NCBI GenBank assembly: GCA_963668605.1
Contig: OY764903.1
Coordinates: 6,262,001-6,326,000 of the forward strand
DNA: 64,000 nt
Reading direction: 5' to 3'
From: G963668605 sp963668605
GTDB taxonomy: Bacteria > Acidobacteriota > Terriglobia > Bryobacterales > Bryobacteraceae
The notes under the pieces were generated by a model. The model was given only the letters and a program-made list of their open reading frames with translations. It did not search any database and was not told the origin of the DNA. Below are positions 35,450 through 44,445 of this stretch, in pieces. How positions within the stretch are numbered: the first letter of the stretch is position 1; each line of letters starts with the position of its first letter. Position numbers and translations under genes: made by a program.

Positions 35450-36862
35450 TTACTCGCCCTTCTCCACAACCACCAACAGCGAAAGCCCTTTCCATGGCAA
35501 GACGTGGTCCAAATGTCGCAGCCACCAGACCGACTTGTCAAAAATCTTTAGCGAAAGCTTGTTGATCCGCTCTTGGCGCAGTACTTTACCAAAGAACCAC
35601 CACGCCGCCGCTCCAATCTTATTGATTTGCTGCGTCCGGCAGACTTTCAGCCCTGAAGATTCAGCGAGTTTCAGCATATCGGCAATCTGGAATCGGCGAA
35701 GATGCCCCATTTTGCGATCGACGGAACTGAATAAACCCGGACTCTGCGGTACCAGGATCAGTGCGCGACCGCCAGGACGAAGAGTGGATCGAATCGACTG
35801 CAACATGGAAGCAGGGTCCTCCGCGTATTCTAGAACGTTCACACAGAGCACGGTTTCGAAGGACTCGCGGTAGTTCCGGTAGTCTTCATCCCTGGCAGGA
35901 TCCAACCGGGCGACGGAGACGTTCGGGGTGCGCAGGAACCTGTTTTGAAGCGTATGCAGGTAAAGCGGATCGATCTCAGTTGCCACATACCGAAGCCGGC
36001 GGCCCATCAGACGGCCAGTGAGGTTCCCGATTCCAGCGCTGAGTTCGAGCACGGTAGCTCCTACGTGTGGGCGAAGCAGACGCATCATCCAGTTCAAGTA
36101 CTGCGGTGTTCCAGTGAGGTTGTTTAGAAAAGCGCGGCCGTAGGGCTCGGAATACAGGTCGTCGATCAGCCAGAATTTCAAAATGACACCAAACGCTTTG
36201 ACCCCGTCCTTCCAGCCGATCTTCTTTCCTTCCTCGTACGTACGGCCATGATAACTAATCGGAACTTCAAAAATCCTGAACTTGCGCTTCGCGCATTTCA
36301 TCGTAATTTCTGGTTCAAATCCGAAACGGTCCGAGCGGATTGGTATGCTTTTCAGAAGATCCGTTCGAAAGACTTTATAGCAAGTCTCCATGTCTGTGCA
36401 GTTCAGATTGCAAAACATGTTGGACGTTAAAGTCAGGGTCTTGTTAATCATCGAGTGCCAGAAGGGCAGCAATCGAGTCTGTTCGCTGGCCAGATAGCGC
36501 GATCCGAATACCGCGTCTGCGTCGCCCTCCAACAAGGGCCGCAATAATCTCGGGTACTCCGCGGGGTCGTATTCCAGATCGGCGTCCTGGATCAGGCAGA
36601 AATCGCCGCTGGCGCGAGAAATTGCAGTTCGCACAGCTGATCCCTTGCCCCGGTTGACTTCATGTCGCACGAGTCGGATCTCAACGTGCTCGGCGGCTAA
36701 CCGAGCTAGAATTGCGTCGGTTCCATCGGTAGAACAATCGTCCACCAAAATGAGTTCCCGCTCCATGTTTTCAGGTAGGGGCGCGGCCAACACGCCTAGC
36801 AGCGACCGCTCTACGACAGTTCGTTCGTTGTAAATGGGAATGAGTATCGATAGCTTCATCAT
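35450..36862 (-). CDS. GT2 glycosyltransferase fused to methyltransferase
   Basis: A 470-residue fusion. Residues 1-235 are a DPM-like GT2 domain (LSILIPIYNERTVVERSL, ILVDDCSTDGT, NRGKGSAVRTAI, IQDADLEYDP as DxD). Residues about 262-440 are a class I methyltransferase (VLELSAGIGNLTGRL, ETVLCVNVLEYAEDP, LRPGGRALILVPQSPGLF). The C terminus is hydrophobic and basic and may touch the membrane. Both activities on a polyprenyl-phosphate-linked product are plausible, for example making and then methylating the lipid sugar. It may form its own transcript; 244 bases without a gene separate it from the next one downstream. Confidence 0.8.
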   Translation of the reverse strand: MMKLSILIPIYNERTVVERSLLGVLAAPLPENMERELILVDDCSTDGTDAILARLAAEHVEIRLVRHEVNRGKGSAVRTAISRASGDFCLIQDADLEYDPAEYPRLLRPLLEGDADAVFGSRYLASEQTRLLPFWHSMINKTLTLTSNMFCNLNCTDMETCYKVFRTDLLKSIPIRSDRFGFEPEITMKCAKRKFRIFEVPISYHGRTYEEGKKIGWKDGVKAFGVILKFWLIDDLYSEPYGRAFLNNLTGTPQYLNWMMRLLRPHVGATVLELSAGIGNLTGRLMGRRLRYVATEIDPLYLHTLQNRFLRTPNVSVARLDPARDEDYRNYRESFETVLCVNVLEYAEDPASMLQSIRSTLRPGGRALILVPQSPGLFSSVDRKMGHLRRFQIADMLKLAESSGLKVCRTQQINKIGAAAWWFFGKVLRQERINKLSLKIFDKSVWWLRHLDHVLPWKGLSLLVVVEKGE

Positions 36863-37166
36863 CTTGTTGACACCGGAACCAAGATCATTTCTCTCTTCCC
36901 TTCAACAACTTCCCCATTCTCACGCTCGATCTCCCCCATCACGTGCACTACACTGGAACCGGGTTGGAGACATATGGAAACTTTACGGCGGCAAAAACCG
37001 AATCAACGCGAGGACAAACTCAGCCCCGAGAATCGGCTCCAAAATAAAAAAATCAGCGAAACGAACTCATAAGTACTTGAAAAAACGATACAGATTCGGC
37101 GCTTAACCCCGAAACGAATCCATGAAACACCACAATCCGGGCCTCCAGGAGCCCTTTCAGCCTCAA
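36863..37166. other. Non-coding gap between two minus-strand genes
   Basis: About 300 relatively AT-rich bases between galE and the GT2-methyltransferase gene, with only short frames. It should contain the promoter of the minus-strand block below 36862, but I could not identify convincing -35/-10 boxes. Confidence 0.4.
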
Positions 37167-38147
37167 TCAACGCTTTGGCCGCCCGATGGTCTCCCAACGC
37201 CACGCCGTTTCGATAATCGTATCCAGATCCGACATGCGCGGCTTCCAATTCAGCGTCTCGAAGGCGTGCGTAGCGTCGGCCACCAGTTCCGGCGGATCGC
37301 CGGCGCGGCGCGGGCAGTCGCGGACAGGCACTTTCGTTCCCGTGACACGCTCCACGGCCGAGATTACCTCCTGCACCGATTGGCCTTTGCCGGTCCCGAG
37401 ATTGAAGGCTCCGCTCGCGCCGCCGGCGTTCAGGTATTCGAGCGCGCGGACGTGCGCTTCGCCGAGGTCGAGAATGTGAATGTAGTCGCGAATCGCCGTT
37501 CCGTCCGGTGTCGGGTAGTCCCGGCCGAAAACACCCACATCTTCACGCTGTCCGAGCGCGGCCTGCATCACCAGCGGAATCAGGTGCGTCTCGGGTTCAT
37601 GCACCTCGCCGATCTTCGCGTCCGGATGCGCACCGCAGGCGTTGAAGTAACGCAGCGCGGCCCAGCGGAAGCCGTGGCATTCGCCATACCAGTGCAGCGC
37701 GCGCTCCATCATGAGCTTGGTTTCGCCATACGGATTCACCGGGTTGCGTGGATGGCTCTCGGTGATCGGCACCGCGATCGGGTCGCCATACACCGCGGCC
37801 GTCGAAGAGAAAACGATGTTTCCGACGTTGGCGTCCTTCATGCACTCCAGCAGATTGAGCGTGTTGGCGACGTTGTTGCGGAAGTACACGCCCGGCCGCT
37901 GCATCGATTCGCCCACGGCGATGAAGGCCGCAAAATGAACCACCGCTTCGATGCGATGCTTGGTCAGCGTGTCGTAGAGCAGGTCCCGGTTGGCCAGGTC
38001 GCCGACGATCAGCGGGCACCACTGCACCGCGCGCCGATGCCCCTTGGAGAGATTATCGTACACGATCGGTTCGAGGCCGCTTTCGGTAAGCAGCCGGGCG
38101 GTGTGGCTGCCGATGTAGCCGGCTCCGCCGGTGACTAAGACGCGCAT
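37167..38147 (-). CDS. galE: UDP-glucose 4-epimerase
   Basis: A 326-residue extended SDR. VTGGAGYIGSHTA (residues 5-17) binds NAD. SSTAAVYGDP and NPYGETK (Tyr140, Lys144) give the catalytic triad. HFAAFIAVGESM, RYFNACGAHPDAKIGE and RDYIHILDL are all characteristic of GalE. It interconverts UDP-glucose and UDP-galactose, supplying galactose for the glycan. It is divergent from gmhA with a 76-base gap that must hold both promoters. Confidence 0.95.
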   Translation of the reverse strand: MRVLVTGGAGYIGSHTARLLTESGLEPIVYDNLSKGHRRAVQWCPLIVGDLANRDLLYDTLTKHRIEAVVHFAAFIAVGESMQRPGVYFRNNVANTLNLLECMKDANVGNIVFSSTAAVYGDPIAVPITESHPRNPVNPYGETKLMMERALHWYGECHGFRWAALRYFNACGAHPDAKIGEVHEPETHLIPLVMQAALGQREDVGVFGRDYPTPDGTAIRDYIHILDLGEAHVRALEYLNAGGASGAFNLGTGKGQSVQEVISAVERVTGTKVPVRDCPRRAGDPPELVADATHAFETLNWKPRMSDLDTIIETAWRWETIGRPKR

Positions 38148-38223
38148 AGACTTTCAGGATACAATTCCAGCGCTGCCCCGCGCAGGAGCGCCCCACGCTA
38201 AACTGGAGTAAGCTCCTAAAATT

Positions 38224-38784
38224 ATGAACTTTTCACAAGCCTACAAAGACGAACTGCACAAGGCTATCGAGACGATCGATCTCGCCAAAGTGCACCAGGC
38301 GATCGACTGGTTGAGCGAAACACGCGCGAACGGGCGCACGGTTTTCGTCGCCGGCAACGGCGGCAGCGCGGCCACGGCTTCGCACTTTGTGTGCGACATG
38401 CTGAAAGGCGCAAGCTACCAGCGCGACAGCCGCTTCCGCATTCTCTCGCTGAACGACAACATGCCGACGCTGACGGCCTATGCCAACGATGTCGGCTACG
38501 ATGTGGCCTACGCCGAGCAGTTGAAGAACTTCGCACAGCCTGGCGATCTCTACATCGCCATCAGCGGCTCCGGCAACTCGCCCAATGTCGTGAAAGCGAT
38601 GGAAGCCGCCAACGCGATGGAATGCCGCACGATTGCGCTGACCGGGCGCGACGGCGGCGTTCTTGCGACGCTGGCCCAGTTGAATTTGAATGCCCCCGTG
38701 CAACACATGGGGCGAATTGAAGATGCGCACATGATTATTTGCCACATGATTGGCTACTATTTTATGGAGACTGGAGATAAGTAA
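38224..38784 (+). CDS. gmhA: Sedoheptulose 7-phosphate isomerase (GmhA-like SIS protein)
   Basis: A 186-residue single SIS domain protein, about the usual length of GmhA. FVAGNGGSAATASHFVCD is the phosphosugar-binding loop, ISGSGNSPNVVKAM the second phosphate motif, and IEDAHMIICHMIGYYFME the C-terminal helix with the metal/acid residues. GmhA converts sedoheptulose 7-phosphate to D-glycero-manno-heptose 7-phosphate, the substrate of the HddA-like kinase at 13951. Its stop overlaps the start of the GDP-mannose-epimerase-like gene, linking the two functions. Confidence 0.85.
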   Translation: MNFSQAYKDELHKAIETIDLAKVHQAIDWLSETRANGRTVFVAGNGGSAATASHFVCDMLKGASYQRDSRFRILSLNDNMPTLTAYANDVGYDVAYAEQLKNFAQPGDLYIAISGSGNSPNVVKAMEAANAMECRTIALTGRDGGVLATLAQLNLNAPVQHMGRIEDAHMIICHMIGYYFMETGDK

Positions 38785-39749
38785 TGAAGAGAGCATTAGT
38801 GTGTGGAGCCGGCGGTTTCATCGCAGCCCACCTGGTAAAGAAGTTGAAGCGCGAAGGCTATTGGGTTCGCGGCGTCGATATCAAGGAACACGAATTTTCC
38901 CCGTCCGCCGCGGATGAATTCTGCGTGCTCGATCTTCGCAAGGAAGAAAACTGCCGCACCGCACTCACACTCGCCGATGGGAAGTTCGACGAGGTCTACC
39001 AACTCGCCGCCGACATGGGAGGCATGGGCTTCATCCACAGCGCCGAGTGCGAAATCATGCACAACAGCGTGCTGATCAATGTCTACATGACGCACCTCGC
39101 CGCGGAGTTGGGCATCCCGCGCTACTTCTTCTCCTCGTCCGTCTGTGTCTATCGCGACATGAAGGCCGACGAGCCCGAGATGACCGAAGCCGAAGCCGTT
39201 CCCGCCAATCCCGATAACGAATACGGTTGGGAGAAGCTTTACTCCGAACGCGTTGCCATGAGCTATGAGCGCCGCTACGGAATGCAGGTGCGCATCGCCC
39301 GTTTCCAGAACTGCTACGGCGAGGAAGGCACTTGGCGCGGCGGCCGCGAAAAGGCGCCCGCGGCGATGTGCCGCAAGGTGGCCGAGGCCCCCGAGGGCGG
39401 CGCGGTGGAAGTCTGGGGCGACGGCAGCGCCATTCGTTCCTACACGCACGTCAACGACATGGTCGAGGGTATCTACCTGCTGATGCAGAGCGATCTGCAC
39501 GGCGCTGTGAACATCGGTTGCCCGCAGTATGTGACCGTCGATGAATTGCTCAAAACCGTTGCGGAAGTTTCCGGCAAGAAGATCGTCATCAAGCACATCG
39601 ACGGCCCCGTCGGCGTCCAGTCGCGCAACTTCAGCAACGAGCGGATCTACTCCATCGGTTGGAAACCCAAGGTCTTCCTCAAGGAAGGCATCGAACTAAC
39701 CTACCCCTGGGTGAAGTCGCAAGTCGAAGCGGCGCTCGCTAAGAAGTAG
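38784..39749 (+). CDS. GDP-mannose 3,5-epimerase-like SDR
   Basis: A 321-residue extended SDR. CGAGGFIAAHL (residues 7-17) binds NAD. Its best match by eye is plant-type GDP-mannose 3,5-epimerase: ADMGGMGFIHS, SSSVCVY with Cys121 in the acid/base position, EYGWEK (Tyr147, Lys151), GTWRGGREKAPAAMCRK and GVQSRNFSN. Translational coupling to gmhA suggests the real substrate may be a GDP-heptose rather than GDP-mannose, like the heptose epimerases of Campylobacter capsules. That is inference. The 3' end overlaps the convergent membrane-protein gene by 11 bases. Confidence 0.83.
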   Translation: MKRALVCGAGGFIAAHLVKKLKREGYWVRGVDIKEHEFSPSAADEFCVLDLRKEENCRTALTLADGKFDEVYQLAADMGGMGFIHSAECEIMHNSVLINVYMTHLAAELGIPRYFFSSSVCVYRDMKADEPEMTEAEAVPANPDNEYGWEKLYSERVAMSYERRYGMQVRIARFQNCYGEEGTWRGGREKAPAAMCRKVAEAPEGGAVEVWGDGSAIRSYTHVNDMVEGIYLLMQSDLHGAVNIGCPQYVTVDELLKTVAEVSGKKIVIKHIDGPVGVQSRNFSNERIYSIGWKPKVFLKEGIELTYPWVKSQVEAALAKK

Positions 39750-41397
39750 GCGGCTGCAGACTGCCGATCTCTACGGCTCCGCTGCCATCCACGGCGCACA
39801 GTCTCAGCGGAGCCCCGCCCGGCTCCGTGCGAAATGCGGCGAACCAATTCAGACGGCTGGGGTGATCCAGCCGTCCGATCCAATGCGGATTCGCCGGAAC
39901 CTGCGAAACGTGGCCATATCCGCTCACTGTGCCGTTTGCATCCAATACAACGAGGCGCTCCAGTTTGTGCGCCTCGTCCCACGGCAGGCTGCCCGTCACC
40001 GCATAACCATTTTGCAGCGGCGAGTACGCCGCCACGGCGACATCGAGCCGCCGGGACGCCAGCAGCGATGGTGCTGGATGCCGGAACATATACTTGTGTT
40101 CGCGTTGGAAAGTCTCGTAGAGTTGCCGCGTGCGCGCTTCGTCGAAGAAAATCTGGAGCCAGGCGGATTGCTGATTCACGCCGGAGCGGATCACAGCCGT
40201 GAACTCGCAGTAACGATCCTTCCAGATACGCCAGATGCCGAACTCGGTAATGTGCGCCGGCGCGATCGCGAGCACGACGGACAGCGTCACTAGTGCGGGC
40301 TTCATTCGTCCGGCCAACCACTCCGGCCTCGCGCGCAACAGTAGCGAAGCGGCCGACAACCAGGCCAGTAGCGCCGTTGGGGCATACTTCTTGTTGATCG
40401 CTTCGTAGGCGCCGAACTGCGAACGGTAGAGTGCGCCGGACAGCGCCGTGGCCAGCACGAACAGGATCACGAAAGCATGGAATAATTCGAAGCTATCGAG
40501 CATGGATCGCCGCGTCCATAGCCGCCACAGCAGCCACGCCAGCAAAGCGCAGAACGCGAACGCCGTCGCGTTGACCAACGTATGATCCGAACTGAAGGCG
40601 ATGGGGAAATCGCTATCGCGCCAAAACGCGCCGCCCACAAACAGCATGGCGAAGTGCAGCGCGCCCGCGATCGAGAAGTCCTGCGGCAATCCCGCGGCGG
40701 GCCGCACGACGCGGTAGGCCAGCACATAGGGAATGCTGAAACACAGCACGGCGCCCAAGGCGGCGGCCGCCAGTTTCCGTTTTACGAGCAGTAACGATAG
40801 CAGTAAGGCAACCGGCGCCAGCAGTATTCCGTTCGCGCTCGAGACCGACGCGAGTGCGCAGGCGCTTACTAACAATCCGGCCCGTTCGCGGGAGAGCGCA
40901 TACGCCGCAAGCAGCGCGCAGGCGTTCACGAAGAAGTGCTGCAGCATGATGCACCAGGTCAGGTCCCAGAGCAGCATGCCGTTGAAATAAAGTGTGAACA
41001 TCAGTCCAGCGCAGACCAAGGCGGTCGCTCGCGCTTCGCACAGCAGTTTGGAATACAGCGCCGGGATCGCCAGCGCCAGCAGCACGGCAATCACGACGGG
41101 CAGTACCAGCGCACCATTCGCAAACACGTAGTCGAGCCAGATGACCAGCTTAGTGGTCACAATCACGTGCTCGTTGTGAAAGGCCAGCAAGCGCCCGAGC
41201 GTCAAACCCTCGTGCAGATGCGAGTCGAGAAACAGTCCGACATGATCGCCCCACACCATGTCGTTCTGCAACACCGCCGCCATCCACAGCGTGCTCAGCG
41301 GAATGACGGCCAGCAGCGCGGCAAGTATGTAGTGAAGGCGGCGAATCAAGCTGTGATTGTAGCAATGATATGTTGGAATGAACTCGAATGCCTTCAT
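39739..41397 (-). CDS. Polytopic membrane protein, GT-C-like
   Basis: A 552-residue protein with about eleven membrane helices over residues 20-380 and a soluble C-terminal part. The first outer loop reads MVWGDHVGLFLDSHL, with HNEHVIVTTKLVIWLDY after it; the neighbours at 41388 and 50034 have the same D-W/G..., H-x-S/E pattern (FFWDQWGFL; MDDWEFV). These appear to be paralogues of one GT-C-like family. The ATG at 41397 has a GGGAG box nine bases upstream and overlaps the divergent neighbour's start by ten bases. Sugar and acceptor are unknown. Confidence 0.62.
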   Translation of the reverse strand: MKAFEFIPTYHCYNHSLIRRLHYILAALLAVIPLSTLWMAAVLQNDMVWGDHVGLFLDSHLHEGLTLGRLLAFHNEHVIVTTKLVIWLDYVFANGALVLPVVIAVLLALAIPALYSKLLCEARATALVCAGLMFTLYFNGMLLWDLTWCIMLQHFFVNACALLAAYALSRERAGLLVSACALASVSSANGILLAPVALLLSLLLVKRKLAAAALGAVLCFSIPYVLAYRVVRPAAGLPQDFSIAGALHFAMLFVGGAFWRDSDFPIAFSSDHTLVNATAFAFCALLAWLLWRLWTRRSMLDSFELFHAFVILFVLATALSGALYRSQFGAYEAINKKYAPTALLAWLSAASLLLRARPEWLAGRMKPALVTLSVVLAIAPAHITEFGIWRIWKDRYCEFTAVIRSGVNQQSAWLQIFFDEARTRQLYETFQREHKYMFRHPAPSLLASRRLDVAVAAYSPLQNGYAVTGSLPWDEAHKLERLVVLDANGTVSGYGHVSQVPANPHWIGRLDHPSRLNWFAAFRTEPGGAPLRLCAVDGSGAVEIGSLQPPTS

Positions 41398-43151
41398 CCC
41401 GGTCGGCTCCCTCGTTGATTCTGCGTGTCCTGCTCGTTCTGATTGCAGGCTGGTTCTCGTACAGGATGTTGCAGAACATCCTTCAGTATTCGGTGAACAC
41501 GTTCTTTTGGGATCAGTGGGGCTTCCTGCAAGTCCTCTACGACTACGACGAGGGCCGCAAGTCGATTGGCGACATACTCACTTACGGTTTCGCCGGTCAT
41601 CGTATGTCCGCGTTGCTGCTCTCCAGCTTCGCTCTTTGGAAGCTGACCAGCATGAATCATTTGTTGCTTGCGATTCTGAACTGGGCGCTTGCGATCACAT
41701 GCGCCGTGCTGGCGCTGCAGAACACGCGAATTCCCGGGCGCCCGCTGCGCCTGGCGTCTTACGCGGCGCTCGCGGCAAGTTGCTTTTATCTGTTCAACCC
41801 GGCGGGCTATCAGGTTTGGCTGTGGAGCTTGCTGCCGGGGCACCTGCTCATCCCGCTCTTCCTGCTCTTCGGAATCCGCTGCACTCGGTCCGGCTGGTCA
41901 TTGCAGGTGCGGATCGTGGCTTGCGCGGTCGTAGCGCTAATAGGATCTTTCACACTCGGCAGCGGCTTATTGCTGTGGGGGTTGTTCGCTGTCGTACTGC
42001 TCGCAAACTCATCGATCGCTGAATTGTGTAACGAGCGAATGGCGCTGGGCATCTATGCAGGGCTTGGCGCCGTGACCGCCTTGACCTATGATCTGGGCGC
42101 CGCGTTCAGCCATAACCCCGGACCGAGTGCAGGACTCAATGCGTTTGCCGGGTTCTTCCTCGCCTACACAGGGAACCTGGTCGCGCTGAGTGTTGCAGAT
42201 GCGCCGATCAGGTTGGCGCAATACGCCGGGTTTGCGCTGCTTGTATTCTTCAGCATCACGGCCTTCACCGCACTCCGGATCTATTGGAAGACTCCGGCGT
42301 TTGGAGTGGTCGTTGGCTGGCTCTGCGTCGGTCTGTTCTCGATATTCTCTGGAATGCTGGCGACACTGGGCCGGCATTCATTTGGCCTGGAATACGCATT
42401 TACATCGCGCTATGTTGTTTCATCCGCGCTCTTGCCGGTGGCGTGTGTGGCGCTGGCGGTAGTGACGCTGGAGAAGCTTTGGGATGAGCCATCCACTCAC
42501 CGCTACGGCTATTCATTGTTGCTGGCCTTGCTCACGATTCTGCTGTTTACGTCTGCTGTCTTCCGAGGCCTTCAGACGCAGCGCGCTGAGGAGTTGATGC
42601 GCCATTCGTACTTCTGGCAGGTCGGCGGCAAGGTCGCGTTGGCGAGCGTTAACGTCATGGAGCTGCCGCAGTTCCAGAACATTTTCCCGCACGCCGGATA
42701 CGCCGAGTTCAAAGCCTTGGCCAACTTTGCGAATCAGCGGGGCTGGCTGCATCCCGCGCTATGGGACAGCCGTCACATCGAAGAGTTGGGCAGCGCGAAG
42801 CGCATCGGCTCGCTTGAGTATGGCCAGCTTGAACGCAGCGCCGCGATCGACGGCAAGTTGCAGGTGTCGGGCTGGGCGTGGTTGGTTGATAGACAGGAAC
42901 GGCCGCACGCCGTCATTGTTGTAGCGACCAAGACCGGCAGCGCCGCCCAGATTCTATCGATCGTGTTCCCCGGCGTGCACCGGCCGGATATACAGGAGCG
43001 AATCGGCAAGCCCGAGGCTTTGGTCACAGGCTGGTCCGCGGAACTTCCGCTGGCACAAATTGCCGGGCAGGGTTACAGACTGCGCTGTTTCGCCTACGAT
43101 GCGATTAGTGGGCAGGCTCATTTGCTGGGCGGCGAGAGAAGCGCTGACTGA
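41388..43151 (+). CDS. Polytopic membrane protein, GT-C-like, with C-terminal GWA module
   Basis: A 587-residue protein with about eleven helices over residues 10-420, an acidic first loop (NTFFWDQWGFLQVLYDYDEG) and AGHRMSALLLSS, shared in pattern with the proteins at 39739 and 50034. From about residue 483 a small beta module begins (LQVSGWAWLVDRQERP) and runs on through GVHRPDIQERIG and LVTGWSAELPL. The same module type occurs in four other proteins here. Its 3' end overlaps the convergent gene by 47 bases. It probably acts outside the membrane on the exported glycan. Confidence 0.62.
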   Translation: MPSSRSAPSLILRVLLVLIAGWFSYRMLQNILQYSVNTFFWDQWGFLQVLYDYDEGRKSIGDILTYGFAGHRMSALLLSSFALWKLTSMNHLLLAILNWALAITCAVLALQNTRIPGRPLRLASYAALAASCFYLFNPAGYQVWLWSLLPGHLLIPLFLLFGIRCTRSGWSLQVRIVACAVVALIGSFTLGSGLLLWGLFAVVLLANSSIAELCNERMALGIYAGLGAVTALTYDLGAAFSHNPGPSAGLNAFAGFFLAYTGNLVALSVADAPIRLAQYAGFALLVFFSITAFTALRIYWKTPAFGVVVGWLCVGLFSIFSGMLATLGRHSFGLEYAFTSRYVVSSALLPVACVALAVVTLEKLWDEPSTHRYGYSLLLALLTILLFTSAVFRGLQTQRAEELMRHSYFWQVGGKVALASVNVMELPQFQNIFPHAGYAEFKALANFANQRGWLHPALWDSRHIEELGSAKRIGSLEYGQLERSAAIDGKLQVSGWAWLVDRQERPHAVIVVATKTGSAAQILSIVFPGVHRPDIQERIGKPEALVTGWSAELPLAQIAGQGYRLRCFAYDAISGQAHLLGGERSAD

Positions 43152-44445
43152 CATGCGCCGCGGCGGCGATCACACAAACAGCACACGCACCCAGTAACCA
43201 GTTGCTGTAGCGGAAATCCGGGCTCGCGGCCAGCAGAAAGTTGCTGAGTTCATAGAGCAATCCGCTGAGCGCCACGCTGAGCACCACAGGATCCGTGCGA
43301 AACACTGGTAGTAGTGCGAGCACGAGCAACAGGTAGATCCACACGGAATACAGATGTGTCTTCCAGGCGAAAAACCCGAGCGTGCTATCGAGCAAGCCTG
43401 CGCGCGCACCCGGCGTATAGGTCACACCCAGATCATTCGGCTCGACGCGGACATGATACGGCATCCACGGGGTTCCGGCTTCGAAGACAAGGAGCTTGCC
43501 AATCAACTCCATGCGGTGCGCCAAATAAGCCGCTGGGTGAGCGCTGACGGCCGACAGCCAGGCATCGCGAATCTTCCGGCCATCGGCACCTTCAAGAAGG
43601 ATGATCCTGGGTGTGGCGTCCGGCGAGAGCTTGAAGAACCGGCGTATCTCCGGATGAAACAGTGAATCCAGATGCCAGCCGACATAGATGCTCGTCAGGT
43701 CGGCGAGCGACAGACCGCTCGCAGTGCTCAGTTCCAGCGGCAGCAGGTTCGTGTTCGTGCGCACGGAGATGCCGACCAGATCGTGTACCAACGTACCGCG
43801 CCAGAGTTGCGCATCCGCTACACCAGCGCGATTGATGAAAGTGACACCCGCGAGCAGGACGACGAATGCCAGAGCGGAAGTGCGCCAGACGCGCCAGCCG
43901 GCGATACAGGACGCGATGTGTGAGTTCCACACCAACAGAGGGACTACGGCCGCAAAAGCATTGTGCCGGAATCCTGCCGCGAAGAACAGGAATACGTAAG
44001 CCGCCCAGACGAACGCCAGACGCGCTGTACGCCGTGCAATCAGAGAGCAGGCAATCGCAGCCAGCAGAAACGTATGCATCGCGACATCCTTCCAGATGGT
44101 TCCGAGCAGGCCGAAGAGCGGCGGGAAGAATCCAACGGCGAGCAGCATCGTGACGCGAAGCCAAGTGGCCATGTTCAGGCAGCGGCAAATCGCCGCGAGG
44201 GAAAACCAATAGAGGATCGTCTGCAGCATGAGCATGCCCGCCGGTCCGGGGATCATGAAGTCCAGGATGCGCCAGAGATACGCCATGAGCGGCGGATGCC
44301 CGTTGTCACGAATGCCATAGCGCGCCTGGCGAAGTTGAAAAACACCGTCAGATGACAGAAAACCCGGATAGTACAGAGCGATAGTACACACAGCGCATAG
44401 CGCGGCGATATAGAACAGCAGAAACTTACGGAGGTGCGGCGTCAC
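43105..44445 (-). CDS. Polytopic membrane protein of unknown function
   Basis: A 446-residue protein with about ten membrane helices (FLLFYIAALCAVCTIALYY at the start). The first loop has PGFLSSDGVFQLRQARYG, then DNGHPPLMAYLWRI, and LLGTIWKDVAMHTFLLA follows. The SxD...Q...G and HPP motifs resemble GT-C or DUF6020-like sugar transferases, but I cannot name it surely. It starts with GTG overlapping the stop of the lipoprotein gene (GTGA), so both are translated together. Confidence 0.6.
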   Translation of the reverse strand: MTPHLRKFLLFYIAALCAVCTIALYYPGFLSSDGVFQLRQARYGIRDNGHPPLMAYLWRILDFMIPGPAGMLMLQTILYWFSLAAICRCLNMATWLRVTMLLAVGFFPPLFGLLGTIWKDVAMHTFLLAAIACSLIARRTARLAFVWAAYVFLFFAAGFRHNAFAAVVPLLVWNSHIASCIAGWRVWRTSALAFVVLLAGVTFINRAGVADAQLWRGTLVHDLVGISVRTNTNLLPLELSTASGLSLADLTSIYVGWHLDSLFHPEIRRFFKLSPDATPRIILLEGADGRKIRDAWLSAVSAHPAAYLAHRMELIGKLLVFEAGTPWMPYHVRVEPNDLGVTYTPGARAGLLDSTLGFFAWKTHLYSVWIYLLLVLALLPVFRTDPVVLSVALSGLLYELSNFLLAASPDFRYSNWLLGACAVCVIAAAAHVSQRFSRRPANEPAH

